A DNA stretch of 21,201 bases from SHLJ01 sp041618535 (GTDB lineage: Bacteria > Bacteroidota > Bacteroidia > Flavobacteriales > Flavobacteriaceae). The position numbers and the translations under genes are program-made. The notes under the pieces are model-generated. The model was not told the origin of the DNA. It made no database searches and saw only the letters and a program-made list of their open reading frames with translations. The number at the start of each line of letters is the position of its first letter. Within the stretch, counting starts at the first letter, position 1. The DNA lies in NCBI GenBank assembly GCA_041618535.1, contig JBFKFP010000035.1:1-21201 (forward strand), given 5' to 3'. Shown here piece by piece: positions 7,770 to 15,686 of the stretch.

Positions 7770-8564
7770 TTAAGGCTTATCAAAAAATTCAATCCTGTTT
7801 AGGATAAGACCGGATGCAGGAGCCATGTATTGCATATTGTAGGGGTAGTCTTCTGCCAGGCTCTCTCTGATCTGATCAAGGGTTCGCTTGCCCATGCCCA
7901 GTTCAATAAGTGCACCCATCATCAGACGGATTTGGTTCCTCCCGAAGCCATGTCCCTTCACACGCAGCAAATAGCTGTTCTCCGGAAAGAAATTTGCAGT
8001 GAACATCTCGTTCTCCATAAGCTCACAACTTTCAATCGTCTTGACATAATTTCCATTTTCAGTAGAGCGGAAGCAATAGGACCTGAAATTATGGGTGCCC
8101 TCAAAAAGCCTCGCACCTTGTTTCATAATTTCGATATTTAAAGGACTTAAAACAGTAGCCATGATAGGCGAACAGAATGGATGGAGCTTTTTACCGTGAG
8201 CGAATAGATAGAGGTATTCTTTTTCGCGAACATGCTGAATGACATTGAAATCATGATCAACTTCCTCGATAGACAAGGCGCGTAGATCCTGTGGAAGATT
8301 TTCGTTAAAAATATCGAGGAATTCTTCGAAATCTTCGATAGGGTGGTCTTTTAAAAAAAGTTCAAAAGCTGCACCAAGGGCGGAAACCTTCGCGTCTGTA
8401 CGTCCCGAAGTAAGGGTTTTGAACGACCTGCCTTCCAGCACATATTTTAAGGTGCGGTCCACCATATACTGCACGGTCTTCAGATTTGGCTGCTTTTGCC
8501 AGCCATGAAAGCGGTAGCCTAAATATTGTAACCGGACAAGGTAATAGTATGTCTTGGTAAACAT
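7770..8564 (-). CDS. truA: TruA-family tRNA pseudouridine synthase at the end of the his operon
   Basis: 264 residues. TruA makes pseudouridine at positions 38-40 of tRNA anticodon arms. The family layout is visible: YLVRLQYLGYRFHGWQKQP at 8-26, the catalytic loop GRTDAKVSA with the catalytic Asp at 57, REKEYLYLF near 113-121 with the active-site Tyr, NFRSYCF, and the RNA-binding block RNQIRLMMGALIELGMGK near the C-terminus. The catalytic loop departs from the usual GRTDAGVHA (Lys for Gly, Ser for His). This may therefore be the divergent TruA paralog some Bacteroidota carry rather than the housekeeping copy, and its tRNA targets are not certain. It starts 12 nt after the hisIE stop with no terminator between, so it should be transcribed with the his operon. 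Confidence 0.85.
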   Translation of the reverse strand: MFTKTYYYLVRLQYLGYRFHGWQKQPNLKTVQYMVDRTLKYVLEGRSFKTLTSGRTDAKVSALGAAFELFLKDHPIEDFEEFLDIFNENLPQDLRALSIEEVDHDFNVIQHVREKEYLYLFAHGKKLHPFCSPIMATVLSPLNIEIMKQGARLFEGTHNFRSYCFRSTENGNYVKTIESCELMENEMFTANFFPENSYLLRVKGHGFGRNQIRLMMGALIELGMGKRTLDQIRESLAEDYPYNMQYMAPASGLILNRIEFFDKP

Positions 8565-8576
8565 GGTTGAAGGGGT

Positions 8577-9182
8577 TTATTTGTGTCTTCCCTCAAGGAC
8601 TCCGATAACGTCATCCAAACCATAGCCCTTGGCCCGTAGTAAGATCATGAAGTGAAATAAGAGATCAGCACTTTCGTTAAGAAATAATTCGTCGTTGGAA
8701 TCTTTGGCCTCAATTACAGTTTCAACAGCCTCCTCTCCTACTTTCTGAGCAATCTTGTTGATTCCCTTATCAAAAAGTCCCGCTACATAAGAGGTCTCTA
8801 TTGAAGCATGTTTCTGACGGTCTGTGATAATTTCCTCCAGTTCTGTCAAGAAACCATAAGAGGCGCTGTTTATTTCATTCCAGCAGGTATCTGATCCAGT
8901 GTGACACGTCGGCCCTGAAGGATTCGCCATGATCAAAAGTGCATCCTTATCGCAATCCAATTTAATATCAACAAGTTCCAGGAGGTTTCCACTGCTCTCT
9001 CCCTTGGTCCATAGTCTCTTTTTCGAGCGACTGTAGAAAGTGACTTTGTTCGATGAGGTGGTTTTTTCAAAGGCCTCCCTGTTCATATATCCCAACATCA
9101 GAACCTTATTCGTTTTGTAATCCTGAACGATTGCAGGCACCAGGCCATCTGTTGATTTCTCAAAATTGATTTCAGTCGTCAT
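8577..9182 (-). CDS. hisIE: HisIE: phosphoribosyl-AMP cyclohydrolase / phosphoribosyl-ATP pyrophosphatase
   Basis: 201 residues, a fused bifunctional enzyme for steps 2 and 3 of histidine synthesis. The N-terminal cyclohydrolase domain (about 1-110) has LMLGYMNREA, FYSRSKKRLWTKGESSGN, the metal-binding DCDKD (76-80), and Cys93 and Cys100 in GPTCHTGSDTCW. The C-terminal pyrophosphohydrolase domain (about 113-201) has SYVAGLFDKGINKIAQKVGE, then EAVETVIEAK and NESADLLFHF, the acidic all-alpha MazG-like pattern. Its ATG overlaps the hisF stop by 4 nt (ATGA), indicating translational coupling. truA follows 12 nt later. Confidence 0.96.
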   Translation of the reverse strand: MTTEINFEKSTDGLVPAIVQDYKTNKVLMLGYMNREAFEKTTSSNKVTFYSRSKKRLWTKGESSGNLLELVDIKLDCDKDALLIMANPSGPTCHTGSDTCWNEINSASYGFLTELEEIITDRQKHASIETSYVAGLFDKGINKIAQKVGEEAVETVIEAKDSNDELFLNESADLLFHFMILLRAKGYGLDDVIGVLEGRHK

Positions 9183-9934
9183 AGTCGAACTTCTATATTG
9201 TTTTTTCGTAATTCCCTTTTTAAATGCGGGATGGGGATCTCGCCGAAATGAAAAACGCTGGCAGCTAAAGCAGCGTCAGCCTTTCCATATTCAAAGGTAT
9301 CTATAAAATGCTGAATAGTTCCGGCCCCGCCCGAGGCAATTATAGGGATATTTACTAAATCAGAAAGCTTGGCCAAAGCATGATTGGCAAAGCCTGCCTT
9401 CGTTCCGTCATTATTCATGGAGGTAAATAATATCTCTCCCGCTCCCCTTCTTTCAACCTCACATGCCCACTCAAACAGATCGATATCAGTAGGGATCGTC
9501 CCTCCCGAGAGGTGAACCTTCCAATGTTTGCCCACTTCTTTCGCATCTATAGCAACCACAACGCACTGACTTCCGAACTTCTTCGCAAGAGTGCTGATGA
9601 GTTCTGGATCATTAACGGCTGAAGAATTTACAGATACCTTGTCGGCACCACACTGGAGCAGGTCGTCTACATCATCTACTGTCCGGATACCTCCCCCCAC
9701 AGTAAAGGGAATATTAATGGCCTCGGCTACATGCAATACCATGTCATGACGTGTCTTCCTTGCTTCCAATGTTGCTGAAATATCAAGAAAAACCAATTCG
9801 TCTGCGCCTTGTCTGGCATATTCAGCTGCAAGTTCCACGGGATCACCCGCATCGATCAGGTTGACAAAATTCACCCCTTTGACGGTTCGTCCATTCTTGA
9901 TATCCAGGCAGGGAATTATTCGTTTTGTAAGCAT
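9179..9934 (-). CDS. hisF: HisF: imidazole glycerol phosphate synthase cyclase subunit
   Basis: 251 residues, the normal length. With HisH it converts PRFAR and ammonia to imidazole glycerol phosphate and AICAR. It is a TIM barrel with both catalytic aspartates at the canonical numbers: Asp11 in RIIPCLDIKNG and Asp130 in VVVAIDAKE. Phosphate-binding glycine loops are seen in TVGGGIRTVDDV and IASGGAGT. Start ATG at 9934, 4 nt after the hisA stop; the end overlaps hisIE by 4 nt. Confidence 0.97.
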   Translation of the reverse strand: MLTKRIIPCLDIKNGRTVKGVNFVNLIDAGDPVELAAEYARQGADELVFLDISATLEARKTRHDMVLHVAEAINIPFTVGGGIRTVDDVDDLLQCGADKVSVNSSAVNDPELISTLAKKFGSQCVVVAIDAKEVGKHWKVHLSGGTIPTDIDLFEWACEVERRGAGEILFTSMNNDGTKAGFANHALAKLSDLVNIPIIASGGAGTIQHFIDTFEYGKADAALAASVFHFGEIPIPHLKRELRKNNIEVRL

Positions 9935-9938
9935 CCTT

Positions 9939-10661
9939 TTAATTCAGAATAAATTGTTCCAGTTCTTTTAATGTGATCCTGTTTTCATAAATGGCCTTGC
10001 CAACGATCGCTCCTTCACATCCAGTTTCCAGTAGCGTTTTAAGGTCGTCAAATTTTGCAATACCGCCCGAGGCTATAAGTTTAATGTTGTTTACCTCACT
10101 TAATATCTCACGGTAGAGATCGACAGCCGGTCCTTCCAACATACCGTCTTTCGAAATATCCGTACAAATAACATATAATATTCCATCGGACTGATATTGC
10201 TTAATGAACGGGAGTAACTGTTTATCGCTGCGCTCGGTCCATCCAGTAATTGCGATGGCCCCATCATGGGAATCTGCCCCTAAAATGATCTTATCATTAC
10301 CATATTCTTTAATCCACTTACGAAACAGCTCAGGTTGAGAAACGGCAATGCTTCCTCCGGTAACCTGACTTGCCCCGCTCTCGAAGGCGATCCTTAAATC
10401 TTCATCAGACTTTAACCCGCCGCCAAAATCGATTTTAAGGCTGGTTTTTCCTGCAATGGTTTCGAGAACTTTATAATTCACGATATGCTTGGCTTTTGCC
10501 CCGTCAAGATCAACCAAATGAAGATGCTGAATTCCCGAATTCTCAAACATCTTGGCCACTTCAAGAGGATCCTCGTTATAAATTTTCTGGGTGGAATAAT
10601 CCCCTTTGGTCAGCCTGACACATTTGCCGTCTATAATATCTATTGCCGGAATTATTCTCAT
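9939..10661 (-). CDS. hisA: HisA: ProFAR isomerase
   Basis: 240 residues. It catalyses the Amadori rearrangement of ProFAR to PRFAR. It has the same half-barrel architecture as HisF: Asp8 in RIIPAIDIIDGKCVRL and Asp130 in ILGADSHDG are the general acid/base pair. The phosphate loops DFGGGLKSDEDL and IASGGIAKFDDL are present, and TGWTERSD is the substrate-closing loop. Start ATG 1 nt after the hisH stop. Confidence 0.97.
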   Translation of the reverse strand: MRIIPAIDIIDGKCVRLTKGDYSTQKIYNEDPLEVAKMFENSGIQHLHLVDLDGAKAKHIVNYKVLETIAGKTSLKIDFGGGLKSDEDLRIAFESGASQVTGGSIAVSQPELFRKWIKEYGNDKIILGADSHDGAIAITGWTERSDKQLLPFIKQYQSDGILYVICTDISKDGMLEGPAVDLYREILSEVNNIKLIASGGIAKFDDLKTLLETGCEGAIVGKAIYENRITLKELEQFILN

Positions 10662-10662
10662 C

Positions 10663-11244
10663 TTATAAATTCAGAAAATTAATCAATAATTGTTCTCCTG
10701 CACTGCTGCTTTTTTCAGGGTGAAACTGAACACCATAAAAGTTTTGGTGCCGAAGTGCCGAAGCATACTCAAGTTCATAAAATGTATGAGCAACTGCCTC
10801 CTCACAGTTTTCAGCATAATAGCTATGTACCAAATACATGTAAGCATTCTCTTCAATCTTGTCAAACAGATGGGAACGTAAACCTGTTACTGTATTCCAG
10901 CCCATATGCGGAACTTTAACATTATTCGAAAATCGTTTGACATGAGTTTGAAATATTCCGAGACCTTTTGTATTTCCCTCCTCTGTGGAAAGGCATAACA
11001 ACTGCATCCCAAGACAGATTCCAAGAACGGGTTGTCTGAGGTCCGGAATTAGGCCCTCAAGCCCGCTGGCCCTAAGCTTGTTCATAGCCGAGCTGGCCTC
11101 ACCCACACCGGGAAAAATTATTTTATCGGCAGCCGAAATAACCTCGGGATTCTTACTTAAACGGGCATGAACCCCGAGACGTTCAAAAGCAAATTGAATA
11201 CTCTTGATATTTCCCGCTCCGTAATCTATGATTACAAGATCCAT
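10663..11244 (-). CDS. hisH: HisH: imidazole glycerol phosphate synthase glutaminase subunit
   Basis: 193 residues, a class I glutamine amidotransferase that feeds ammonia to HisF. The catalytic triad is complete: Cys77 in GICLGMQLL, and His175 and Glu177 in GVQFHPEKSS. The oxyanion segment FPGVGEASSAM and the contact block HMGWNTV are present. The start ATG shares its A with the hisB stop (TAATG), an arrangement that favours reinitiation. Confidence 0.97.
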   Translation of the reverse strand: MDLVIIDYGAGNIKSIQFAFERLGVHARLSKNPEVISAADKIIFPGVGEASSAMNKLRASGLEGLIPDLRQPVLGICLGMQLLCLSTEEGNTKGLGIFQTHVKRFSNNVKVPHMGWNTVTGLRSHLFDKIEENAYMYLVHSYYAENCEEAVAHTFYELEYASALRHQNFYGVQFHPEKSSSAGEQLLINFLNL

Positions 11245-12377
11245 TACAGCGTTCCTTTAGTTGATGGTAAAACAAGATGCTCAGGATCGCGCTTGACAGC
11301 CATTTTTATCGCCTTGGCAAAAGCCTTAAAAATGGCTTCTATCTTATGATGTTCATTTTGCCCTTCAGCCTTGATATTGAGGTTGCATTTGGCAGAATCG
11401 CTGAATGATTTGAAAAAGTGCATAAACATTTCTGTAGGCATCTTTCCTATCATCTCACGTTTAAATTCCGCCTCCCAAACCAGCCAGTTCCTGCCACCAA
11501 AATCCAAGGCCACCTGTGCCAGGCAGTCGTCCATTGGCAGGCAATAACCATAGCGCTCCATCCCTTTTTTATCGCCCAGTGCCTTTTGAAATGCTTCCCC
11601 GAGTGCAATTGCCGTGTCTTCAATGGTATGATGCTCATCAACCTCCAGATCACCCTCCGTTTTAATCAGTAAGTCAATCTTTCCATGCCTTGATAACTGG
11701 TCAAGCATATGATCAAAAAAAGAAAGACCGGTACTTATCTCACTTCTTCCCTGGCCATCTAGATTAAGTTTGATATGGATTCTGGTTTCATTAGTATCTC
11801 TGACCACTTCAGAACTTCTGGATTTAAGTTTCAGAAATTCATAGATCAATTTCCAATTTGTTGTTTCCAATTTGATAAACCTGGAAAGATCGTCCCTTTG
11901 CGTGCGCACTTCATCAGAACCCAGGTAACTCTCATTATTGATAAAGATACCACCAGCTTTCAGGTTTTTCGCCAATTCCATATCGGTTAACCTGTCCCCG
12001 ATCACAAATGAATTTTCAAGATCATATGTGTCTGAGAAATACTCTGTAAGCAGACCCGTGTTGGGCTTTCGGGTGGGTGCATTGTCCTTGGCAAAGGTTT
12101 TGTCTATAAGAATATTTTCAAATTTAACTCCTTCAGATTCAAAGCTGTTTATGATAAAATTATGTACAGGCCAAAAATCGGATTCCGGGAAGGCCGGGGT
12201 ACCGAGACCGTCCTGATTGGTGATCATAACCAACTCATAATCGAGCTCTTCGGCTATCTTACCCAAATACCGGAATACTTCGGGATAAAAGTCCAGTTTT
12301 TCAAAGGAATCGATCTGCTCATCGGCTGGTTCCAGGATCAGGGTACCATCCCTGTCGATAAAAAGTACTTTCTTCAT
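11244..12377 (-). CDS. hisB: HisB: bifunctional histidinol-phosphatase / imidazoleglycerol-phosphate dehydratase
   Basis: 377 residues, a fusion. The N-terminal HAD phosphatase (about 1-165) has the nucleophile motif DRDGT (Asp8, Asp10), MITNQDG (motif II Thr53), RKP (Lys104) and GDRLTD (Asp128, Asp132). The C-terminal dehydratase (about 192-377) has FDHMLDQLSRHG, DEHHTIEDTA (247-256) and NEHHKIEAIFKAF (341-353), the two manganese-binding histidine motifs. It catalyses steps 6 and 8 of the pathway. The Cys-rich zinc loop found in E. coli HisB before RKP is absent (the segment reads DKTFAKDNAPTRKP). The start overlaps the hisC stop by 4 nt. Confidence 0.96.
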   Translation of the reverse strand: MKKVLFIDRDGTLILEPADEQIDSFEKLDFYPEVFRYLGKIAEELDYELVMITNQDGLGTPAFPESDFWPVHNFIINSFESEGVKFENILIDKTFAKDNAPTRKPNTGLLTEYFSDTYDLENSFVIGDRLTDMELAKNLKAGGIFINNESYLGSDEVRTQRDDLSRFIKLETTNWKLIYEFLKLKSRSSEVVRDTNETRIHIKLNLDGQGRSEISTGLSFFDHMLDQLSRHGKIDLLIKTEGDLEVDEHHTIEDTAIALGEAFQKALGDKKGMERYGYCLPMDDCLAQVALDFGGRNWLVWEAEFKREMIGKMPTEMFMHFFKSFSDSAKCNLNIKAEGQNEHHKIEAIFKAFAKAIKMAVKRDPEHLVLPSTKGTL

Positions 12378-13417
12378 TTCAATTTGTTTATAGCTTCCAG
12401 CAATTTATTGTTCTCTTCCTCTGTGCCTACAGTAAATCGCAGGCAATTTTCACAACCCGGAAGGTTGCTTCTGTTTCTAACTACTATCTTCATATCAAGA
12501 AGATCTTCATAACGCTTATCAGCATTATCAACCCGGACGAGCAGAAAGTTAGCATCAGACGGCCATATTTTTTTAACTATTGGTGATTTCTTTAATGATT
12601 CAGACAATCTTCTTCGTTCCTCAAGGATTCGCTTGACTTCCTTACGCACGCCATCGATATTATGTAGTTTTAGCAGCGCGGCTTCCTGGGTAAGACTGTT
12701 CACATTATACGGCGGCTTAATCCTGTTAAGGGCTTCGATGATCTGCGGGTCGGCATAACAGATCCCCAAGCGGATGGCAGCCAGGCCGTATGCCTTAGAC
12801 AGGGTTTGAGTCACGATCAAATTGGGATACTCTGTAAGTCTAGTTGTCCAGCTATCGGTTTTACTAAAATCGGAGTAGGCCTCATCGATTACGACTATAC
12901 CCTTAAAGGATTTTAGAATGGCTTCCACTTTTTCGACTGATAAAGCATTTCCCGAGGGGTTATTCGGAGAGCATAGAAAAAGGATTTTACACCTCTCATC
13001 GTTTACTTCGGCAATGGCCTTGAGATCAGGCTGAAAGTGATTGTCAAGGTTAATCCTCACAATCCCTATATCATTGATTCCTGCGATCACCTCATACATA
13101 CCATAAGTTGGTGGCAAAGTAACCACTTTGTCTGATCCGGGTTCACAAAAAACCCTGACTATAAGATCAAGGACCTCGTCGCTTCCATTTCCCAGTAAAA
13201 TGTAAGAGGGATCAATGCCTTTATGGGAACCGATCGCTTTTCTCAATGAGGTCTGTCTTGGATCAGGGTAGCGATTCAATCCGGAGCCGAAAGGGTTTTC
13301 ATTTGCATCTATAAAGACCATCCCGTCGGTTTTCCCTTTAAAATCATCCCGGGCGGATGAATAGGGTTTCAACCGTAACACTGAGGGTCTTATCAATTCT
13401 GAAATTGTCGGTTTCAT
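12374..13417 (-). CDS. hisC: HisC: histidinol-phosphate aminotransferase
   Basis: 347 residues, a fold-type I PLP aminotransferase. The PLP lysine is Lys208 in TLSKAYGLAAIRLG; CSPNNPSGN (149-157), VIDEAYSDF (Asp178, Tyr181) and LGNGSDEVLD are cofactor contacts. ANENPFG near residue 38 is the N-terminal substrate region. It converts imidazole-acetol phosphate to histidinol phosphate with glutamate. It overlaps hisD upstream and hisB downstream by 4 nt each (ATGA), so translation is probably coupled. Confidence 0.97.
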   Translation of the reverse strand: MKPTISELIRPSVLRLKPYSSARDDFKGKTDGMVFIDANENPFGSGLNRYPDPRQTSLRKAIGSHKGIDPSYILLGNGSDEVLDLIVRVFCEPGSDKVVTLPPTYGMYEVIAGINDIGIVRINLDNHFQPDLKAIAEVNDERCKILFLCSPNNPSGNALSVEKVEAILKSFKGIVVIDEAYSDFSKTDSWTTRLTEYPNLIVTQTLSKAYGLAAIRLGICYADPQIIEALNRIKPPYNVNSLTQEAALLKLHNIDGVRKEVKRILEERRRLSESLKKSPIVKKIWPSDANFLLVRVDNADKRYEDLLDMKIVVRNRSNLPGCENCLRFTVGTEEENNKLLEAINKLK

Positions 13418-14700
13418 TCTTGCAGGTCAATTAATCGGATCGTAACGGCGTTTTTGTGCGCAAAAAGCCCTTCTGCCTCAGCCATTAGCTCAACCGTCTC
13501 ACCGAGGTTCCTCAATCCATCTTCCGTAAGTTTTTGAAAGCTCACGGTTTTTGTAAAACTGTTCAAATTTACGCCGCTATAATTACGTGCAAATCCGTTG
13601 GTTGGCAGAGTATGGTTTGTTCCGGATGCGTAATCACCGGCACTTTCTGGCGTGTAAGGCCCAACAAAAACAGACCCTGCATTTACTATATTCCGTGTAA
13701 AATAATCCTCGTCATGATTAGCGATGATAAAATGCTCCGGAGCATAAAGATTGATAAAGTCCAAAGCATCTTTTATATCATCGAACTGAATTAGTTTGGA
13801 ATTTGAAATAGCGATACTGGCGAGATGCTTACGCGGAAGATCCCTGAGCTGGCGATTCACCTCAGCTTCCACTTCAACTAATTTTTCCACGGAAAGACTG
13901 ACTAGAATAACCTGGCTATCTGCTCCGTGTTCTGCCTGAGATAATAAATCGGAGGCGATGTATCTCGCGTTTGAGGAATCATCAGCCACTACCAGAAGTT
14001 CACTCGGCCCGGCTGGCATATCGATGGCCACCCCGTAACGGATAGCCCATTGTTTCGCGATTGTGACATATTGATTTCCAGGGCCAAAAATTTTATAGAC
14101 CTTCGGAATAGATTCAGTTCCAATGGATAATCCGGCTATGGCCTGCATACCTCCTGCTTTAACAACCTTAGTCACGCCGCAGGCTTTCGCGGTATAAAGT
14201 ATTTCGGGTGCTACTTCTCCATTCGCTTTCGGAGGTGTGCAAATTACAATTTCATCACATCCCGCAAGTTTGGCCGGAATCGCTAACATCAGGACGGTGG
14301 AAAATAGCGGGGCCGTACCTCCCGGAATGTAAAGACCTACCTTCTCAATTGGCCGGTATTCCTGCCAGCAAAAGACGCCAGGAGTGGTTTCGATCTTATC
14401 AAAGCCGGTAATCTGTGCTTTGTGAAACCGTTCTATATTGATCCGCGCATGATTGATCGCTCCTTTAAGCGAATCATCAAGCTTATCGTCAGCCTCCGAA
14501 AACTCCCGGTCAGATACCAGCATATTCTTCAACCTGACCTTATCATATGTTTCTGTGAAATCAAGGATGGCCGAATCACCGCGCTTATCGATATCCTCGA
14601 ACACAGACCTGACCTGTTCCTCCAAATCATCGTATGACCGGACAGGGCGCCTGACAAGTTCATTCCATGTGCTTCGGGATGGATTAATAATTGTCTTCAT
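13414..14700 (-). CDS. hisD: HisD: histidinol dehydrogenase
   Basis: 428 residues from MKTIINPS. I chose the ATG at 14700 rather than an in-frame upstream start at 14733, because the longer form would overlap hisG and adds residues not typical of the family. It performs the last two NAD-dependent oxidations to histidine. Zinc ligands are Gln255 and His258 (SQAEHGAD), Asp356 (SAGDYASG) and His415 (GLFAHK). The catalytic pair is Glu322-His323 (APEHF). All are offset by exactly four from the E. coli numbering. AGPSELLVVAD is also present. It starts 5 nt after the hisG stop. Confidence 0.97.
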   Translation of the reverse strand: MKTIINPSRSTWNELVRRPVRSYDDLEEQVRSVFEDIDKRGDSAILDFTETYDKVRLKNMLVSDREFSEADDKLDDSLKGAINHARINIERFHKAQITGFDKIETTPGVFCWQEYRPIEKVGLYIPGGTAPLFSTVLMLAIPAKLAGCDEIVICTPPKANGEVAPEILYTAKACGVTKVVKAGGMQAIAGLSIGTESIPKVYKIFGPGNQYVTIAKQWAIRYGVAIDMPAGPSELLVVADDSSNARYIASDLLSQAEHGADSQVILVSLSVEKLVEVEAEVNRQLRDLPRKHLASIAISNSKLIQFDDIKDALDFINLYAPEHFIIANHDEDYFTRNIVNAGSVFVGPYTPESAGDYASGTNHTLPTNGFARNYSGVNLNSFTKTVSFQKLTEDGLRNLGETVELMAEAEGLFAHKNAVTIRLIDLQE

Positions 14701-14705
14701 AGTTT

Positions 14706-15563
14706 TTAAAGGATCATATTTTCGATGGGGCAAACAAGAATGCCTTCAGCACCATTCGCTTTAAGCTCATCTATTATCTCCCAGAAATCATTTTTGTCGA
14801 TCACCGAATGCAGCGAACTCCAGCCTTCCTCAGCAAGTGGTAGGATGGTAGGGCTCTTCATGCCTGGCAAAATGGAACATATTATATCCACCTTTTCATT
14901 GGGAGCGTTTAGCAGCACATACTTTTTTTGCCGACCACTTAAAACCGATTTTATCCTGAACCTGAATTTCTCGAATATAGCGAGGGTTTCCTCGCTCATC
15001 AACGGTGAAACCGCAAGAACTGCCTCCGATCTAAAAAGAACCTCGATCTCTTTCAGGTTGTTCTTGAAAAGAGTGCTGCCACTGCTCACAATATCACAAA
15101 TGGCATCAGCGAGCCCGATGTTTGGTGCGATCTCAACCGAACCGTTAATTAAGTGAAGTGAACTCGAAATCCCTTTCTTTTCCAGGAACCGGTTTACGGT
15201 ATTTGGATAGGAAGTAGCGATTCGCTTTCCGTGCAGGCCTTTCATGTCTTCGATTCCTGAATTCTTGGGAACTGCCAATGAAACGCGACATTTGGAAAAT
15301 CCCAGTTTCTCGGCAAAACCGATATCAGGCGCTTTTTCAACAAGAAGATTTTCCCCGATGATTGCTACATCAACAACCCCGTCCTTGAGGTACTGCGGAA
15401 TATCACTGTTTCTTAGGTAAAACACCTCAAGCGGGAAGTTACGGGCCGAAGCTTTCAATTGGTCTTTCCCATTGTTGATAGAAATTCCTATTTCCTTCAT
15501 TAAAGTCATGGAATTATCGTGCAGGCGTCCGGATTTCTGAATAGCAATTCTTAGTGTACTCAT
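14706..15563 (-). CDS. hisG: HisG: ATP phosphoribosyltransferase, long form
   Basis: 285 residues from MSTLRIAIQKSGRL. The ATG at 15563 is chosen because family members begin just here and an A/T-rich leader precedes it; an upstream in-frame start at 15632 would run through the attenuator hairpin. It catalyses the committed step, PRPP + ATP. The PRPP loop lies in GLADAICDIVSSGSTL (150-165). Residues after about 210 form the C-terminal regulatory domain of long-form HisG, which binds histidine for feedback inhibition, so no HisZ partner is needed. It is the first structural gene after the leader attenuator. Confidence 0.96.
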   Translation of the reverse strand: MSTLRIAIQKSGRLHDNSMTLMKEIGISINNGKDQLKASARNFPLEVFYLRNSDIPQYLKDGVVDVAIIGENLLVEKAPDIGFAEKLGFSKCRVSLAVPKNSGIEDMKGLHGKRIATSYPNTVNRFLEKKGISSSLHLINGSVEIAPNIGLADAICDIVSSGSTLFKNNLKEIEVLFRSEAVLAVSPLMSEETLAIFEKFRFRIKSVLSGRQKKYVLLNAPNEKVDIICSILPGMKSPTILPLAEEGWSSLHSVIDKNDFWEIIDELKANGAEGILVCPIENMIL

Positions 15564-15577
15564 TATTATTTTAATTG

Positions 15578-15634
15578 GTTTGAGTGAGGATTGCGAATTT
15601 AATTCAATAAAAAAACCCGCAAGATTACTCAAAC
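15578..15634 (-). repeat. 8-bp inverted repeat linking the attenuator loop to the hisG leader
   Basis: GTTTGAGT (15634-15627) is perfectly complementary to ACTCAAAC (15585-15578), which lies after the terminator's T run and 14 nt before the hisG ATG. The first arm is the same segment that pairs with the leader ORF in the antiterminator. The two ACTCA-bearing segments therefore compete for one partner. Confidence 0.6.
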
Positions 15635-15641
15635 GGGTTTT
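15609..15641 (-). terminator. his attenuator: conditional intrinsic terminator in the leader
   Basis: On the minus strand, AAAACCCG (15641-15634) pairs with CGGGTTTT (15619-15612) around a 14-nt loop, followed by a seven-T run (15615-15609). It lies between the leader peptide stop and hisG, 45 nt before the hisG ATG. A terminator inside the leader of a biosynthetic operon, downstream of a His-rich mini-ORF, is the hallmark of attenuation. Confidence 0.88.
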
Positions 15642-15686
15642 AAATATATTTTAACTTAATTCAATACATTTTCAGCTCGCCTGAGT
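15627..15686 (-). promoter_or_regulatory. Predicted his antiterminator helix
   Basis: ACTCAGGCG (15686-15678, the last codons of the leader ORF) can pair with CGTTTGAGT (15635-15627) as nine continuous pairs, two of them G-U. The second strand includes the CG at the top of the terminator's left arm plus its loop, so the two helices exclude each other. A ribosome stalled on the His codons would leave the first strand free (transcription continues). A ribosome reaching the stop codon would cover it (terminator forms). A 4-bp hairpin, TCAG-GCGAG-CTGA (15684-15672), could serve as the pause structure. Pairing was worked out by hand, without energy calculation. Confidence 0.7.

Noticed and set aside
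10683..10865. Open frame on the same strand as hisH in another frame, and many antisense frames within the his genes
   Set aside because: They lie wholly inside well-supported genes with intact catalytic motifs and show no features of their own.
15564..15632. Extended hisG reading frame starting at 15632
   Set aside because: It would be translated from a non-ATG codon through the attenuator terminator, and it adds 23 residues not seen at HisG N-termini.
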